From Ascidia mentula (lineage: Eukaryota; Chordata; Ascidiacea; Phlebobranchia; Ascidiidae): a stretch of DNA of 64,000 nucleotides. The stretch covers positions 5,040,001-5,104,000 of the forward strand of contig OX387201.1 of NCBI GenBank assembly GCA_947561715.1. Reading direction: 5' to 3'. Numbering within the stretch: the first letter of the stretch is position 1; the number at the start of each line of letters is the position of its first letter. The position numbers were made by a program, and so were the translations under genes. Shown here piece after piece: positions 12,401-24,877 of this stretch. The notes under the pieces were generated by a model. That model was given only the letters and a program-made list of their open reading frames with translations. It had not been told where the DNA came from and did no database searches.

Positions 12401-14588
12401 TGTATATTTCCAAACCTGTTTGAACACCTAAAGAACTCTTAGTGCACAACATTTTAATCCATTTAAGTGCAAAATTTAATGTTAACCAAACGTATATGTT
12501 TAAAAGCCTCAACGACAAGGCAGATTTTCTCTCATCAATTTTGGTAAAAGGAAAAGAAAAATTTGTATTGACATTGTTGTATAGACATATGTATTGTGCA
12601 AAGCTGTACGGTGAACTGCTTGACTGGTTGTGTAGGGATATGTATACGTAAACAATAGTGTTCTATAAACTAACCTCTCTTAGGGTGCGGCTTGCGCGGG
12701 GGTGCTGGGACAACTGGGGTTTTGCTGGGAACTTTTTTACCACCAGAGTTCTCTCTTTGACGTAGGCATTTCTTGCCCTTTCGAGTGGTGACAACTCTGT
12801 GGCCGCGATGGCTGTGAACTGATTTCCCACTCGAGGCTCTGTGAATGAGATATATTGTCCACATGTTGTTTGTCAAAAACTTTTCTTCGCCAATAAATAA
12901 CCACAAATTTATGTGCAATAAAAAAACACACAACACACACCACAAGCATTATCTACTTCCCACATAACAGCTACAACGAAGTTGAAGTCTTAGGATATAT
13001 ATATATATATATAGCACATCATCTTCACATGAACACTTCGACAATGCCACCAAAATTTAATGCAAATATTTAATACTCCCTACCTGGAGGAGTCACTTCT
13101 CCTTGCACTTCCAGGCGTCGCGCACGAAGTGTCCTTTGGGGAATCGGTGTCCTTGCTTAAACTCCTTGGTGACGTCATCGAGTCGCACTCCGAGTCATCT
13201 TCGTCGCTGGATGTCACGCAAGTGGACGAAGATGAAGATGATAGGCTGCAGGGAGCGACTCGCTTGCCGCCAGACGCGGGACGAGTTCCCGAAGGGGGCC
13301 GAGTCCTTGATCCAGGCCTACTGTCACTCCGGAAGGCTGGAGTGCCGTTACTGGTTGGTGGAGGGCTTATGACTGATGAGGCCAAAGAGGAGTACGCGGA
13401 GTCGTTGCCCACCGTATCTTCGAGATTATCCGGGGATTCGTCGGCCTTTGGCCACGGAGTTACCGACGGTCGGGGTGAGTTTATGTTAAGGTCGAATTTT
13501 AAGGGTAGGTCGTCGCTCGGCTGAATGGGGGTGGAGTGACGCGGAAGACGGTCACCGCTATCCTCTTCATCTCCTGACTCCTCCTGCACCGGCATGCCCT
13601 TCCTTCGCTTTTCGTCTTTGACCATGGACTGCCACGCCACTGTCAGCTCGTCTTTTGTGACGTCAAAACATTCAGGAGACAAGCAATCATCGCTGACTGG
13701 CGTTTCTGTCTTGATAGCAGCTGCTGGGGTAACGGTGGAAGCCGGCTTCGATGAACCTGTTGATACGGAACTAAATCCCGGTTTTCCGTGCTCTGACAAA
13801 CTTTCCGTTTCCTCCGGGGCTTTGTTGGTTGTAGACTTTCGCTGGTATCTTGGCTTCGTCGGTTTGGGTTCCGCAGTCCGTCCGTTGCTAACGAAGACGA
13901 ATTTCGCACTTTCACTGTCCACTTTCGATCGCCGCGAAGTCGTTTTGTTGACGTCATTAGTGATGGAGGAGTTTTCCACTTTCATATATCGCCTCCTGAG
14001 CTTACTGCTGGTGATACGGGTCAACTTTCCGTCCCTGGGCGAGTTAGGTAGCTTCGGCGGCGCGGGTGCCGCTGGTCGCTGCAGCGATCGTGGCGACTCT
14101 ATGACATCATCGTTCTCCCCATGGCTTGTCTTTGTGGGGGAATTGGAACGGACGTCTCGACGGCGGTGGGAAATAATTTGCGCAGGAATTTGCGACGAAG
14201 GAATGTTTTCACGCCAGGAGTTGTCGACAACGGCTATGTAATCGTGGTCATGGCTACAGGCGTTTGCCATGGCAACGCACGCCGCCGACGCCCCACTCGC
14301 AGGCGACAAGGGTGAAGTTGCGCAGTCCGATGTCGACTCGCTTCTCTTTGATTTTGAAGTTTTCACGCTTGCACGGTCACGTGACGCAGCGAGACGATCC
14401 GGACTTTCGCAGTCATATTCGCTTACGTCATCAATCGGAGGGCACTTGTACAGTTTCGATTCGTGATAAGGATTTGGTGACATCTTAACTGGTGGGGGAG
14501 GAGGGTTCTGCAAAACGGTCTGATGACGACGATGCAGTTTGGGGGTGATGAGCAAACGGCCCCTGGCCAGGCCTTCGCTGGAACTCAT
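9408..14588 (-). CDS. Uncharacterised Ser/Pro-rich protein, 812 aa, 5 coding exons
   Basis: I do not recognise this protein. Minus-strand coding exons: 14588-13084, 12838-12675, 11629-11495, 11183-11015, 9873-9408. All four junctions are GT-AG and keep frame, giving 812 residues. The start is the ATG at 14588 (MSSSEGLARG). The long first exon encodes a low-complexity, charged, Ser/Thr/Pro-rich region that is probably disordered, with a poly-Pro run near residue 30. Ordered-looking blocks lie in the later exons: LPLSFWQEPNKLNPSPYN in exon 3, NNDPELLQRLFEPVEPQN in exon 4 and MESVTEKLFPKLQIDRR in exon 5. The exon 4/5 junction creates VRRGRPKRTARV, whose RGRP core is like an AT-hook, so a nuclear or DNA-associated role is possible but unproven. 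No catalytic motif, signal peptide or membrane segment was found. It converges with calsyntenin and points away from the Abraxas gene. Confidence 0.8.
11640..11930. repeat. Imperfect direct duplication inside an intron
   Basis: About 90 bases at 11651-11740 recur at 11846-11930 with scattered differences. Both copies run from ctcatttta, through a tat-rich stretch and ggtatttaac, to tgctcgcatt and ttacaccaaaa. Both lie in the intron between coding exons 12838-12675 and 11629-11495 of the unknown minus-strand gene. This looks like an old local duplication. Confidence 0.75.
12995..13011. repeat. Short AT dinucleotide microsatellite
   Basis: An uninterrupted alternating AT/TA run in the first intron after the long coding exon of the minus-strand gene. 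Confidence 0.8.
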
Positions 14589-14845
14589 TTTGTTTCGGTG
14601 CAAGAATCAAATGCTATCACTTAAATGCACTGCAAACAACAAATACTTGCATGGTAAAACGATAAAATTGAAGATAAGCATACGCAGTGGCCGATAATCT
14701 CGTACAATCATTACCTTCAACAAAAGTAAACGATGTCAAAACAACAACAGTTTATGTAAACATGTCAGCTTTCTTTCACACAACTCGGCACAAAGTAGAC
14801 TAAACAAAGCAGCCTAACGTGAATCGTCTGTTCCAAACCTCTTAC

Positions 14846-15039
14846 CATATATTTATGTACATGTCACCAAACCTCCAGTCAAACGTAACTGCGCGGCACT
14901 CAAGCTTTGGAGCGCTGAGAAATTTGATACTGGCCGTGTCGCAACTTTCCGCGCGTTTTTTGTTCCGTTCTCCAGGGCAATAGACATGTTTGTAGAAGTT
15001 GGCAGATGATCGCATTGCGAGGAAGCGACGTTTACTCAT
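14846..15039 (-). other. Possible 5' UTR exon of the unknown gene
   Basis: On the minus strand an open stretch starting ATG at 15039 ends in a good donor (atatg then gtaag) at 14846/14845. A plausible acceptor (tttgttgtttgcag) lies about 40 bases upstream of the main ATG. Joining the two runs into a stop before that ATG, so if used this would be an untranslated leader exon with a short upstream ORF. Transcription is not shown by the sequence. Confidence 0.3.
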
Positions 15040-18000
15040 TGTTTATTCATAGGCGAGAGCGCACAACCTTATAGTACGGACTGGAACAAATTAAAAATTT
15101 AATACACGGCCCGTAGCACCTGCTGTTGACGTCTGCAAACGATTGACCTACCGTCCTACACCAATGCCAGGTGCTGTTCGTATGTAAAGAACGTTTTTAA
15201 TCAGCAAAAAAATCAAGAGCTCAGGAACATATGGCAAGGAATTGCTGCTTTAAACATTAACACGTAACACTTGATATATGTTGGAACGCTTTATTGTTTT
15301 TTGTGACATACTTTGTCACCATAACCCGATGTATTGAAGATTTTGATAATTTATATGCCTAATGTAATAACGATTTGGATAATTGTGTCCTATTGCATCC
15401 AATTTACTCACATTGTACAAACAAATCCAATAACATAAATTTTACCAACAAAACTAACAATTTTATTTTCACCCAAAACTTCAACGCATACCTCATATAT
15501 AAGTTAGAACAAAACAACATATCTCAAGACTAAGTTTATTCCGCTTTTGTCAAAAATGCAAAACAAAATATGTAGGCTACCACAACAAAGTACACTAATC
15601 TCATCTTACAAGTCGAGCTCACAGAACTTCCAAATCGAACACACTACTAGCCAGACGTCGAGTTATGCTCCGTTAAGCCCAGAGGCATTCACAGAAAATC
15701 GGCGCAAGCAACTCATCTTTTTTCGTTCAAGCAAGCGGAACAACGAAGCCTAAATGCGCCCTATTAGGCCAACTGGCTACCAAGCACACGTCGACTGATT
15801 AACTGATAAACCGTCTTTGCAGACTTATGGAACGCCTTGTATTACGTCACAAATATTTAATGTTAGGCCACTGATTATTTTATTTTCATGAGCAAATGTT
15901 CCATTGCGAAAATTTTATGTCAACCTTTTTGTCAGTGATGTTTTTGTTTCGTGAAAGTTACACGATTGTCTTCATTACAAATGTGGAACTAATAAATTAG
16001 CTTGTACGAAAATCGCACAAAGGTCCGGAACCGCAAGCGATTGTTGAGTGCGTCGAGTGACTGCTTGACCAAAATTCAATAAATAATTGAGCGCTTCTCT
16101 CCCAGCGTGCCATTGTTGAGAAGCTAATTGAAGTACCACCATATACGAGGCCGAATAATGTTACTGCAGTTTTAATGGCGTTGACAAATGATATCAGTGA
16201 ACGTAGTTGATCTGGGGATTATAACATTGGTATTTTAAAGCAAACGTGTTAAATCAAACATCATGCGGGACTTAAATCAGCTTTGAGGCAATGTTAAATA
16301 TTGTATTCAAAAACAAGAAACCAAAGCTTCCAGTAAACATAGTTCGAAACATGCAAGTAGGATGTGAACCGGTCCACCGAGCTTTCTCACGCATATGCAC
16401 ACTTCAGACCGTAACCGTGATCAAACATTTTTCTGATAAAAAAAACTTTCGTTTCCGATCCTACTGTCGAAAAACTCATACAATACATGGCTTTTGGCGT
16501 CCTGAATAACCATTGTTTAACAATGTTATGACGCACACCTCAATAACGAGCCTACTGTCGTCACAAGAAAATCGATCCCACAAACAGCAAACAAAGGATG
16601 AATTCTATTTACTCTTTGTTAAACAAATTCAATCGTACGACTTGTGATATGTGGCCTCACGTAAGTACGCGGCTTTCCGTACGGCAGCTCGTACCTGTCT
16701 GGCCGTTCAGTGCAGCTAAAACTTTCAAATGTTAAATCCAACGTGATCCTGCATGTGGTAACCGAATTTATGTCCTAAAATATGTGGTCAGAAATTAGCC
16801 TTTTAAAGAAATGTTGACTTTTAATAACTCTGCGGTTTTAGGCTATTGTGGTCGCAATCTTTACACATCTGCAACATGATTTGTAATGTTTTTGTACATA
16901 GTTAGTCTGTAATATAAGACGTCTCTTCCTTACAGTTGCCAGTAACAATAAATTTACGCTTCGCTAACGTTGTCTTCTCTCAATGGAAGCGAACACGCAA
17001 ACATATGTTCTGGAGGCCAACCGCATTATGTACCATCAGGGTAGTGGGGTTTATAACGACTCATGGCACAGATTATCTGTGATGGAAACCAGATATCCAT
17101 CTGCACTCCGACGGAACGAAATTCTGCTTTTAACCACAACAATCGTGCCAATTTCAACGAAATCTGCAGCTCCTGGTCAGATTAACTAATTCCCTGCACC
17201 ATATTCTTGCAACACACTTGAACTATTTCTCATAAGCTTCCAGATTTTTGGCGCCAATATTCTAATACCACGCTGTCTCATATAACTCCTCAGACGAGCA
17301 AACAAGATCACTGTCGCAATGATACGGCGTGCCAATAGTTCTATATACCCTCACATACTCAATGCCCTCATGTTTACAGTGGCGCTGATACAGCGACATG
17401 CGTAGTACACTGCTCACCAACTACACCAGCTCCAACAATCATGTGCTCAGCAAGTGCCCGGGCAGATCAAGTGGCCTTTTGTCTGTGATAACGCTCTCCG
17501 GAAAAACGCCCTTTTTTCTAAACTAAACGAATCTGCTGGCATCAGTTATCATTATTGCCTGATGCCGTTGTTATTTTTAAACTATAGCTCTGCAATAAAC
17601 AATTGAAACCAATAATTGAGCCATATTGCAAAATGGAAGAAAATTTCGAGGTTTTGTGACAACCAGTCGGTCAGCGAATTTATGGCACTTGCGCGCACTG
17701 ATTTCTTTGTTTTCGTCTCCAGCAGAGAAATAGGTCTACTGTGTCGTCGCACTCATTTAAGACTAGTTTTGAACATGTCAATATTAATGACTGAAATGGA
17801 CCAATTAAACAAAAGTTTTAAAGCTGCATTTCCAACCTAACTGCCCAAAAATTATGCTTGTTCTAGAGCTTCCAGTAAAAAAATTATTAAAAAGAACCCA
17901 ACCAACAATATTGCTGAAAGTACCTTGCAAAAAGAAAGCAAAAATTCACAAAACGATATCACAAAGCTTAAGTGATATTTTAACCTGAGATGACTTGAGT

Positions 18001-18729
18001 TTAGTGATGCGAATGACACACTTCTGCTGGAAACAAACAACAATTTATCAAATGTGCCGGTTGACGCAAACAGTTACACCTGTTTAAGCATATTTGAACG
18101 CCAAATACATGTCATTGTGGTTTTCCTCCTGCTGGCTCTAGTTAAATTGAACACAAACCCCAACCTTTGCCTGTTTCCTACCATCTCTACACAAGTGCTT
18201 CAACTGAAACAGGGCTTGGAAACCGGTGAGCAATCAAGCATGACAATCGACTCATTTATGTTGCTTAGCGACAGTAAACTGAGCTGACATACGAATAAAT
18301 GGTAATCTGCCAATTATGCTCGATAAACTTCTGTTCAAAGCATGTTCCAACAACGTTCAGAATATTCACAATATTTTGACAACAAATACATATTTTGTCT
18401 TGTTTTTGCATAATCAACAGCAACCCATTTCATTGATACTTTTTTCTAATTCTCGGACGACTGTTATTTTCGAACTATTCAAAATTTTGTTGATTAGTTG
18501 TTAATATTTTAGGTTATTAACTCCATTTCTTTAGGTAGACTTAAAAAAATATATATTTTATGTGCGTTTTAAAAAAATTCACTGTTTTCGCCGTTCTCTT
18601 AAAAGTACTCTAAAACGACTGCGGGTGTTACCGTTAAAGTAGTACGTGGCTTTTGGAAAAAGTAAAATGCAAGTGTGTCGCCTTTACTTTATTAGGAATT
18701 TTTTTTGTTAAAACATTGACAAACTTAGA
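15040..18729. other. Intergenic, between divergent genes; no gene seen
   Basis: This AT-rich 3.7-kb spacer separates the starts of the unknown minus-strand gene and the Abraxas gene, so it should contain both promoters. Small ORFs near 15550, 16980, 17620 and 18050 (60-80 codons) lack family similarity and credible splice partners. No RNA gene or clear transposon was recognised. Confidence 0.5.
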
Positions 18730-21367
18730 ATGAAAGTAAAAATAACCTCACCGTGCATGGCTATGCTGGTGTACGAAGCCAGCAAGTCAAACGGTCAAGT
18801 AGAAGGGTATCTTTGTGGGGATACGACCAAGGAAACGACGCGGCAAATCACCGATTCCAATGTAACAACTACAACAGAAGATATTCTCTGTAAGCGCACC
18901 AATTTGTTCAATTTTGTTGCCCTTCTTTGTTAATGATCCGGTTTCAAGCTTTTTACATTTTATTGTTTATATAAATTGCGCACAGGATTTTTTAGCTACA
19001 TTGATTATGTGTGCACTAAAAGCACTATATGTGTCAGTTAATTTTTTGTATGGGTTACTGAAACAATACCGCAAATAATGCGTTTTTTCCAAAAATCTAT
19101 GAGCAATTTTATAATTCACTTATAGTTTACACAAACACAATAGTTATTTTTTTTGTGTAAATTCAATTGATTCTGTAAGATTTTTATACCAGCTTTTGCA
19201 TTTTTTAATGACTTTCATTCCTTTTAGCCATACACTATATCAAGCCACCATGCAAAGACATCTTAGGGACAGTAACGAAAGATGCAAGTACCAATGGCAA
19301 CACAACAAAAATTGTTGGTCGATTCAAGTTTTGTAGACGCCCAGTGTTAAGTCTGACAGTACGTGAAAAGGTATGTAAAAAACTTCTGACAGTTCCAGTT
19401 TCTCAATGAAATAGTTAAGGTTCCAGTTACATACTAATGTATATTCCTAAAACTGTATTTTTTTCAGTCAAATCATCGTAAGTTGGTTCGGTGCACAGGA
19501 AATGGTGATCGGACAGTCACAATTTTAATGCAAGAAGCGTGGGTGGAGATGCAGTCAACTTATGCATGGAGATGTGTTGCTTTCATTGAGCAAACAGGGT
19601 AGGTGAAAAACACAATGTTGATAAAAGACAAAGAATCTTATCTCAGGAAGTTAGTTGTTTTGATTTTGTGAAACCACCTAATCACATGTGTACAATTATT
19701 TATAATTATCATTTAAAGGCCTAAAATTATGCCCAAAATGCAATTCTTAAGAGTGCTTTTATAGTTGTAAACTGCACTTCTTTTTGTAGTTGGTACAAAC
19801 ATATATGTGTCTTAAAAAATTGGAATCTAACTAAGTCTGCAGTTGTATGTTTACTGCCATGATGAATCATGCATGCAGAAAAATGCTTATATGTTGCAGG
19901 CGATTTGTACCCATTCCTGTAGAAATTGTCAACCTGAAGGCGACCACTTGTGGAACATATAAACCGTATCCCAGCATCCACCAGGAAGAGAGGTTACCCC
20001 AGGTCAACAAAGCCCTTTCAACTTTGGAAGCCACTTGTACAGGCACCACCAACAATTCCATGAATGTGCTACACATGGTTGAGGCAACTAGGTAAGTCCT
20101 TTCTTATGAGGTTTACTATTTCGAGGAATTCTTTTGAATGAATATGTTGCAACACTTGCCGAAAGCCTACAACTATTGTATTTCAGAGCTGTTATTTGGC
20201 ACTCAATGTAAGTTAAATTAATTAAAAATGTAAGTAGCTGCTTTTACTACTCATAAGCCTTGCAATTGATTCTTAAATTACAGTAGTTGGTTTAATTCAG
20301 TGGGTCCCAAACTGTTATGAGTGTTGTATGTAGTCGCATAATAATTTAAACAAACAAAAAGTTGAAATGGAGGTAAATAGCAAAAATAAAAATTGACATA
20401 TTATAAAAGGGTACTTGCTTTATTGAATTTTTACTCACTACACATATATATTTAATGCGTTAAGTCTTTCCAATTGCACTGCACATGAAAAAGTTGGGAA
20501 AACAGTGGTTTTTGTCGTTACAGAAGCTGTATATCTGACCTTTTTTACATTTATAAACAATGTCAATTGCAGAAAAATGAGCAGTGACATCACCAAGTCA
20601 TTGGACAACTCAGTAACAATTTTAAGGGTCACAGAAGCTGCGTTGGAAAAAGCATATGCCGAAAAAATCAGGCTTAAGCGAAGGATACTGGAACTACAAA
20701 GTAACACACATGAATAGATTTAGCTGTTAACTTGACCACTAAATATTAATACAGTGTAGGGTAAAGGGCCTGTAGTCTTTACAGGTACAATGCTAAGCAT
20801 ACAAACAATGCTCTAATTATAACAAAACTGTAGTAAATCTTAATAAATAGAGTAGACTGTAACATGATGAGCTATTAGATATATTTTTTATTCACCAATT
20901 TGGTAACTGTTTTAATTTCTGCTTAGAATAGTCACACAGTACATTAAATAAACATAATAATCATTTTCTTGTTTTAAGGCCGTAATAGCTCTGTCAAACC
21001 TGAACAAAGTGAGGAACCGAAGGATGCATTTCATGATGAAGCAACAGATTCCAGTGACTCTGAAGGCTCATATGGATGTGACAAAGCCAATGAACTTCTT
21101 CAGGAATTTCAGGAAACCCCTTCAGCCAAATGCAACAGCGTTGCCACAACTGAATTTGATGATAAACCTGAATCCAAAAACAGTTTGGCCACAGTGCAGA
21201 CTCCGGTTGCAGCAAACACCAAGAAATCCCCCGAGGACCTTTTTGTAGGGCTGGTCGACATAGCCAAAGCAGACTTGGTTAAGAAAGATTTCCCAGGTCA
21301 GGATCTTGTGGTTAACTTGGATTCGCCATGCTCTTCAACAAAAAGGCCAAAAGATGAAGGAACATGA
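18730..21367 (+). CDS. ABRAXAS2: Abraxas/FAM175-family scaffold (BRISC/BRCA1-A complex type)
   Basis: MPN-minus scaffold of K63-deubiquitinase complexes; in vertebrates it pairs with BRCC36. Exons: 18730-18889, 19228-19370, 19468-19598, 19900-20091, 20573-20700, 20979-21367; 380 residues. Family features: an N-terminal MPN-type segment with SNGQVEGYLCGD and TRQITDSNV, the block VGRFKFCRRPVLSLTVREK, then a predicted coiled coil in exon 5 (ALEKAYAEKIRLKRRILEL) and an acidic, Ser-rich tail. The JAMM zinc-binding His-x-His pattern is not seen, as expected for the scaffold. The protein ends TKRPKDEGT and lacks the terminal Ser-Pro-x-Phe that lets vertebrate ABRAXAS1 bind BRCA1. It therefore resembles ABRAXAS2 (ABRO1, BRISC scaffold) or an unduplicated ancestor; the symbol is a best guess. 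A consensus AATAAA lies near 21797. Confidence 0.85.
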
Positions 21368-23540
21368 TAAGGGGTCAATAACCTTTGGGGAAAAGGACAA
21401 GGACTAAAAAACGTAAACTGAACTACTGAGTTTTTTCATACTTTAGGTTTATAACATTCATCAGAGTTACAAATCATATGTCATATTTATATGGTGTGAG
21501 TATGCTAAGAATACTAAGTGCAGTAAATCATAACTGAACTTGCCACAAGCACTCTTGGCTTTCTCTGTTTCCTTTTATAAGGTATTTATAACCACAATAG
21601 AATTTGCAAGTTGAATTTTTTTGTTTTTTTGTCATTTTTATCCATATGTGAGGAAACAGTTCACTGATCACTAAATGTAAAAGCCACAGTTAAGAGTTCA
21701 AAATGCCATACATTATTGCGCTTACCACATTCATTTTATGTAACTTTTGACATATTAAGTACTTACTTGTATGTAAGGATTACCGAATCTTCACAATAAA
21801 TGCTTATTTGGATTCCTTGTACCTTTATTTAATTCTGTACATAGAGGGAAAGTATGTACTTTTTACAACCTCGTGAAACTGATATATTATACAATGTCAC
21901 TGAAAGTGATATATTATAGTAAATATTAACTAATTGTTAGGATTGTCAAGTAAACTACTAATTACCTTTGTTGTAATGTGTGGGATACCCTTTCATTGAA
22001 CTCTCGCATTAGGTACTTGTTAAAAGTCATTTCATATCCACTGATTTATTTGATAAATTAATCTTTATTAGCTTACACAAAAATGTGTATTTACTGGTAC
22101 TAGTCAATAAATGGCAGTTCAACATCAGAATTTATTACGCATGTGACTGTGCAATAATGAATCATGTATAATCCGAATCCGGTAGTGAATATTTGTTTGA
22201 AGTAAAACGCAATGTTTTCAATTTTTTTTGGTTGATGGGTTCATTATCAATAATGATTGTATTCCAAAGGAAACCCCATACGGAAAATTGAAATACAATT
22301 TACCAAAGTTTTAAATGCCAAACATGCTATTGTCCTTACAAGAACACCACAATTCATCATAGTATGTTTGTATTCAGTCTTTCAAAAGAGTAGTGACAAA
22401 ATTCATTAAATTAGAAGGTAATCCAAAGCGGATTGCAAGTCAAAATGCAAACATCATTACCACCATAGTGTAGTCTGACCAAATCGACAATAAGTCCTAG
22501 TCATTGTTTGCATTGTATACAAAACGAACCCACAACATGTTGGAAGAAATGCATTCTGTGTTAGAAGAAATCGGGTCAAGTGTTAATATACGATAAACCT
22601 TATACCCTGGAATAAATTAATTTACGCTATAAAAGCTTCATAGTGGCCCAAATCTAGGTTGGCAGTTATGTAACAAGTTAAAGACTGGAAGAATATTAAA
22701 GCACATTAAGAAGACTTCACTTCACAGATTCCTTTTACATTAAAAATGTGTAAAATGCAAGATGAGATGTTGGAACAAAGAGCTTATTCATACCAAGAGA
22801 AAGCACAAGCAGAAAAATGACGATTTCAATTTTAGAATATTGATATAAATGCTAAAACACTTCAAAAATGCAGGTATTTCAAAAACGAGTGCAATACTAT
22901 TTTTTTATATCTTTCGTAACATGCAACACAAATTGCATAATGCACAAAAAATATGGTAAACATGTTTCATAAATTGGTCACTGGCATTGCATGAAAACAT
23001 CAGAGTAGTGTTTTTAATCAATTTAAAGCAGCAATATTCCACATGTTCACACATAATATTAGGTCTGACAGTTTAACCTCTTGCCAGACCACTAACAAAT
23101 TTTTAAGACGTACCGATCACAAAGTAATAAAAACTAATGCATCGCAAGCGTGTTAGCAATTACCATCAATATAAACTATAGCAACATTTATGCAATTGCA
23201 GAAAAAAGAACAAGGCAGAAAGTGAAAATTAGGCATTTCAGTAAAACATAAGATTGTAAAATGCAGTAAAATTTATAAATTCAACTTTGTAGGGCTTTAG
23301 GTGTTTTTTCCTGAAGTGGGAAACAGTGACAAACTTATGTGAATTCGCTCAATGGAGTTGGGCAGAAAAAGTTACATTAAGAATGTTTAAAAATACTGCA
23401 TCACCTTCATGTAGCTGTACAGGTACTTTGTAATAGACAGCGCAGGAAATTTACAACTAAATGCAATAAGTCAACAGTAACTTCAATACAAACTTTTTTA
23501 CCATTAAAACTGTCCCATCCATATAATATACTTTGCCGGT
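21368..23540. other. Convergent 3' UTR region of Abraxas and NAD kinase
   Basis: No coding signal was found. A plus-strand AATAAA lies near 21797. Minus-strand AATAAA signals (TTTATT on the + strand) lie near 21822, 22043 and 22064. The two transcripts may end within a few hundred bases of each other or overlap, which would give NAD kinase a 3' UTR of about 1.5 kb or more. Confidence 0.5.
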
Positions 23541-24877
23541 CTAATCACTTTCTGTCTCTTCTGCAACAAAATGCTTCTGTTCTTGTCTTGAATTCCAGTG
23601 CAAACATTCACTGAGCGAAGTGAACCAATCATCAAAGGGATTGTCTTTGCATACACAAGGCATTGGGTGCACAGAGGTTCGAACAGAAACAAAGTCACCT
23701 TTCCTTATTGTGACACTGTGACGACCATCAAAGCACACAGCGGCTGTTCCACGAGCACTAGCAGACACTGTTAATTTTAACTCAGCACCAGGTGGCACAA
23801 TTATAGGCCGAAATGACAAAGAATGTGGACAAATAGGCGTTATCATGATGGAAGGCACATTTGGGTGCACTACTGAGGCACCAGCTGCAACAGCATATGC
23901 AGTGCTTCCAGTTGGAGTGGAGATGATGAGTCCATCTCCCTGTACTGATGTTATGCGTCGACCTTCTAAATACAAGTCGATGTTGCAAAGGAAATGACTG
24001 CTTCCTCTGTCCACCACCATCTCATTTAGAACTAGGTATGAGCAACCTGCATCCCTGCTTGAGTTGCCAGTGTTTGCATTTACATCTACAGTTCGATCTC
24101 CATCTTCACACACTCCGTTTATCTCCTTTTTCTTGCCCCTGCAAAAGAAGATTTCAATTTTAAAATTTTTTAGCTAATCAGAAATTCATTTCCAGTTACT
24201 ACAACAAACCTTTGAACTTCACAGCGGAGACGACTACGCAACATAAGAATAGTGCTACCAGCCAACACACTATTAATAGTGTCACGATAGTTTTCAAACT
24301 TGTGGGCAGTCAGAAAGCCTAGTGACCCCAAAGAAAAGGCCACAACCGGGGGCATACTCTTCTGAAACAATGAAGCCGCATACAAAAGGGTTCCATCGCC
24401 TCCGAGGCAAACTACCAAGTCAATTTGGTCAGTGCCAAATGATGTTTTTAGTTGTTTGTGAATCGCAGCAAAGGAACTGTCACTTTTTAAAGGGACATTT
24501 TGCAGCACCTTTTCTTCAACAAACACTTTGAGATGTTTTTCCACAACGAGCCAGGTGACAAGGTTTTTGAAATATTTGTTCACATCAGATTCTATTTTCT
24601 TTATGACCAACACGGTTTCAGGTGGCTTAGACCATTTTAGCTTCTGGTCATATGGATCGATTTCATACTGTTCACTCACATGCTCTGTGGTCAGTGCTTT
24701 TGGGCCAAACCTACAATCAGGTGATGGGCCAATTAATGACCTGCCTCTCTTGAGTGGTTTATTCAAAGGTCTTGGTTTCTGCAACTTCTTTACGGTGTCA
24801 CGACTTTCACTTCCTTGTCCACGTTCCTTCGAGTTCAACATCGCAGTTGGTGAGCCGGTTTTTGCGCCTTCAGTCAT
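23541..24877 (-). CDS. NADK: NAD kinase
   Basis: Cytosolic-type NAD kinase, which phosphorylates NAD+ to NADP+ with ATP. Two coding exons on the minus strand, 24877-24210 and 24138-23541, separated by a 71-base GT-AG intron; 421 residues, a usual length for animal NADK. Hallmarks: the diphosphate-binding CLGGDGTLLYAASLFQ (GGDG at residues 159-162), SLGSLGFLT, the NE motif in YLVLNEMVVDRG, STPTGSTAYAVAAGAS, and HPNVPSIMITPICPHSLSFRP near the C-terminus. The N-terminal RGRSLIGPSP segment matches a conserved phosphorylatable region of vertebrate NADK upstream of the catalytic domain. The ATG at 24877 was chosen as the first in-frame Met; an acceptor-like ag lies just upstream, so at least one 5' UTR intron is likely. 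The coding region looks intact. Confidence 0.96.

Noticed and set aside
13594..14241. 215-codon plus-strand ORF
   Set aside because: It lies opposite the long first exon of the minus-strand gene; the minus frame joins in phase to four more exons, while this one is a shadow with no family features.
16983..17189. 68-codon ORF starting MEANTQTYV
   Set aside because: No similarity, no splice partners, in an AT-rich spacer; cannot be told from chance.
20297..20345. hAT-like terminus cagtgggtcccaaactg
   Set aside because: No matching inverted end or target duplication was found nearby.
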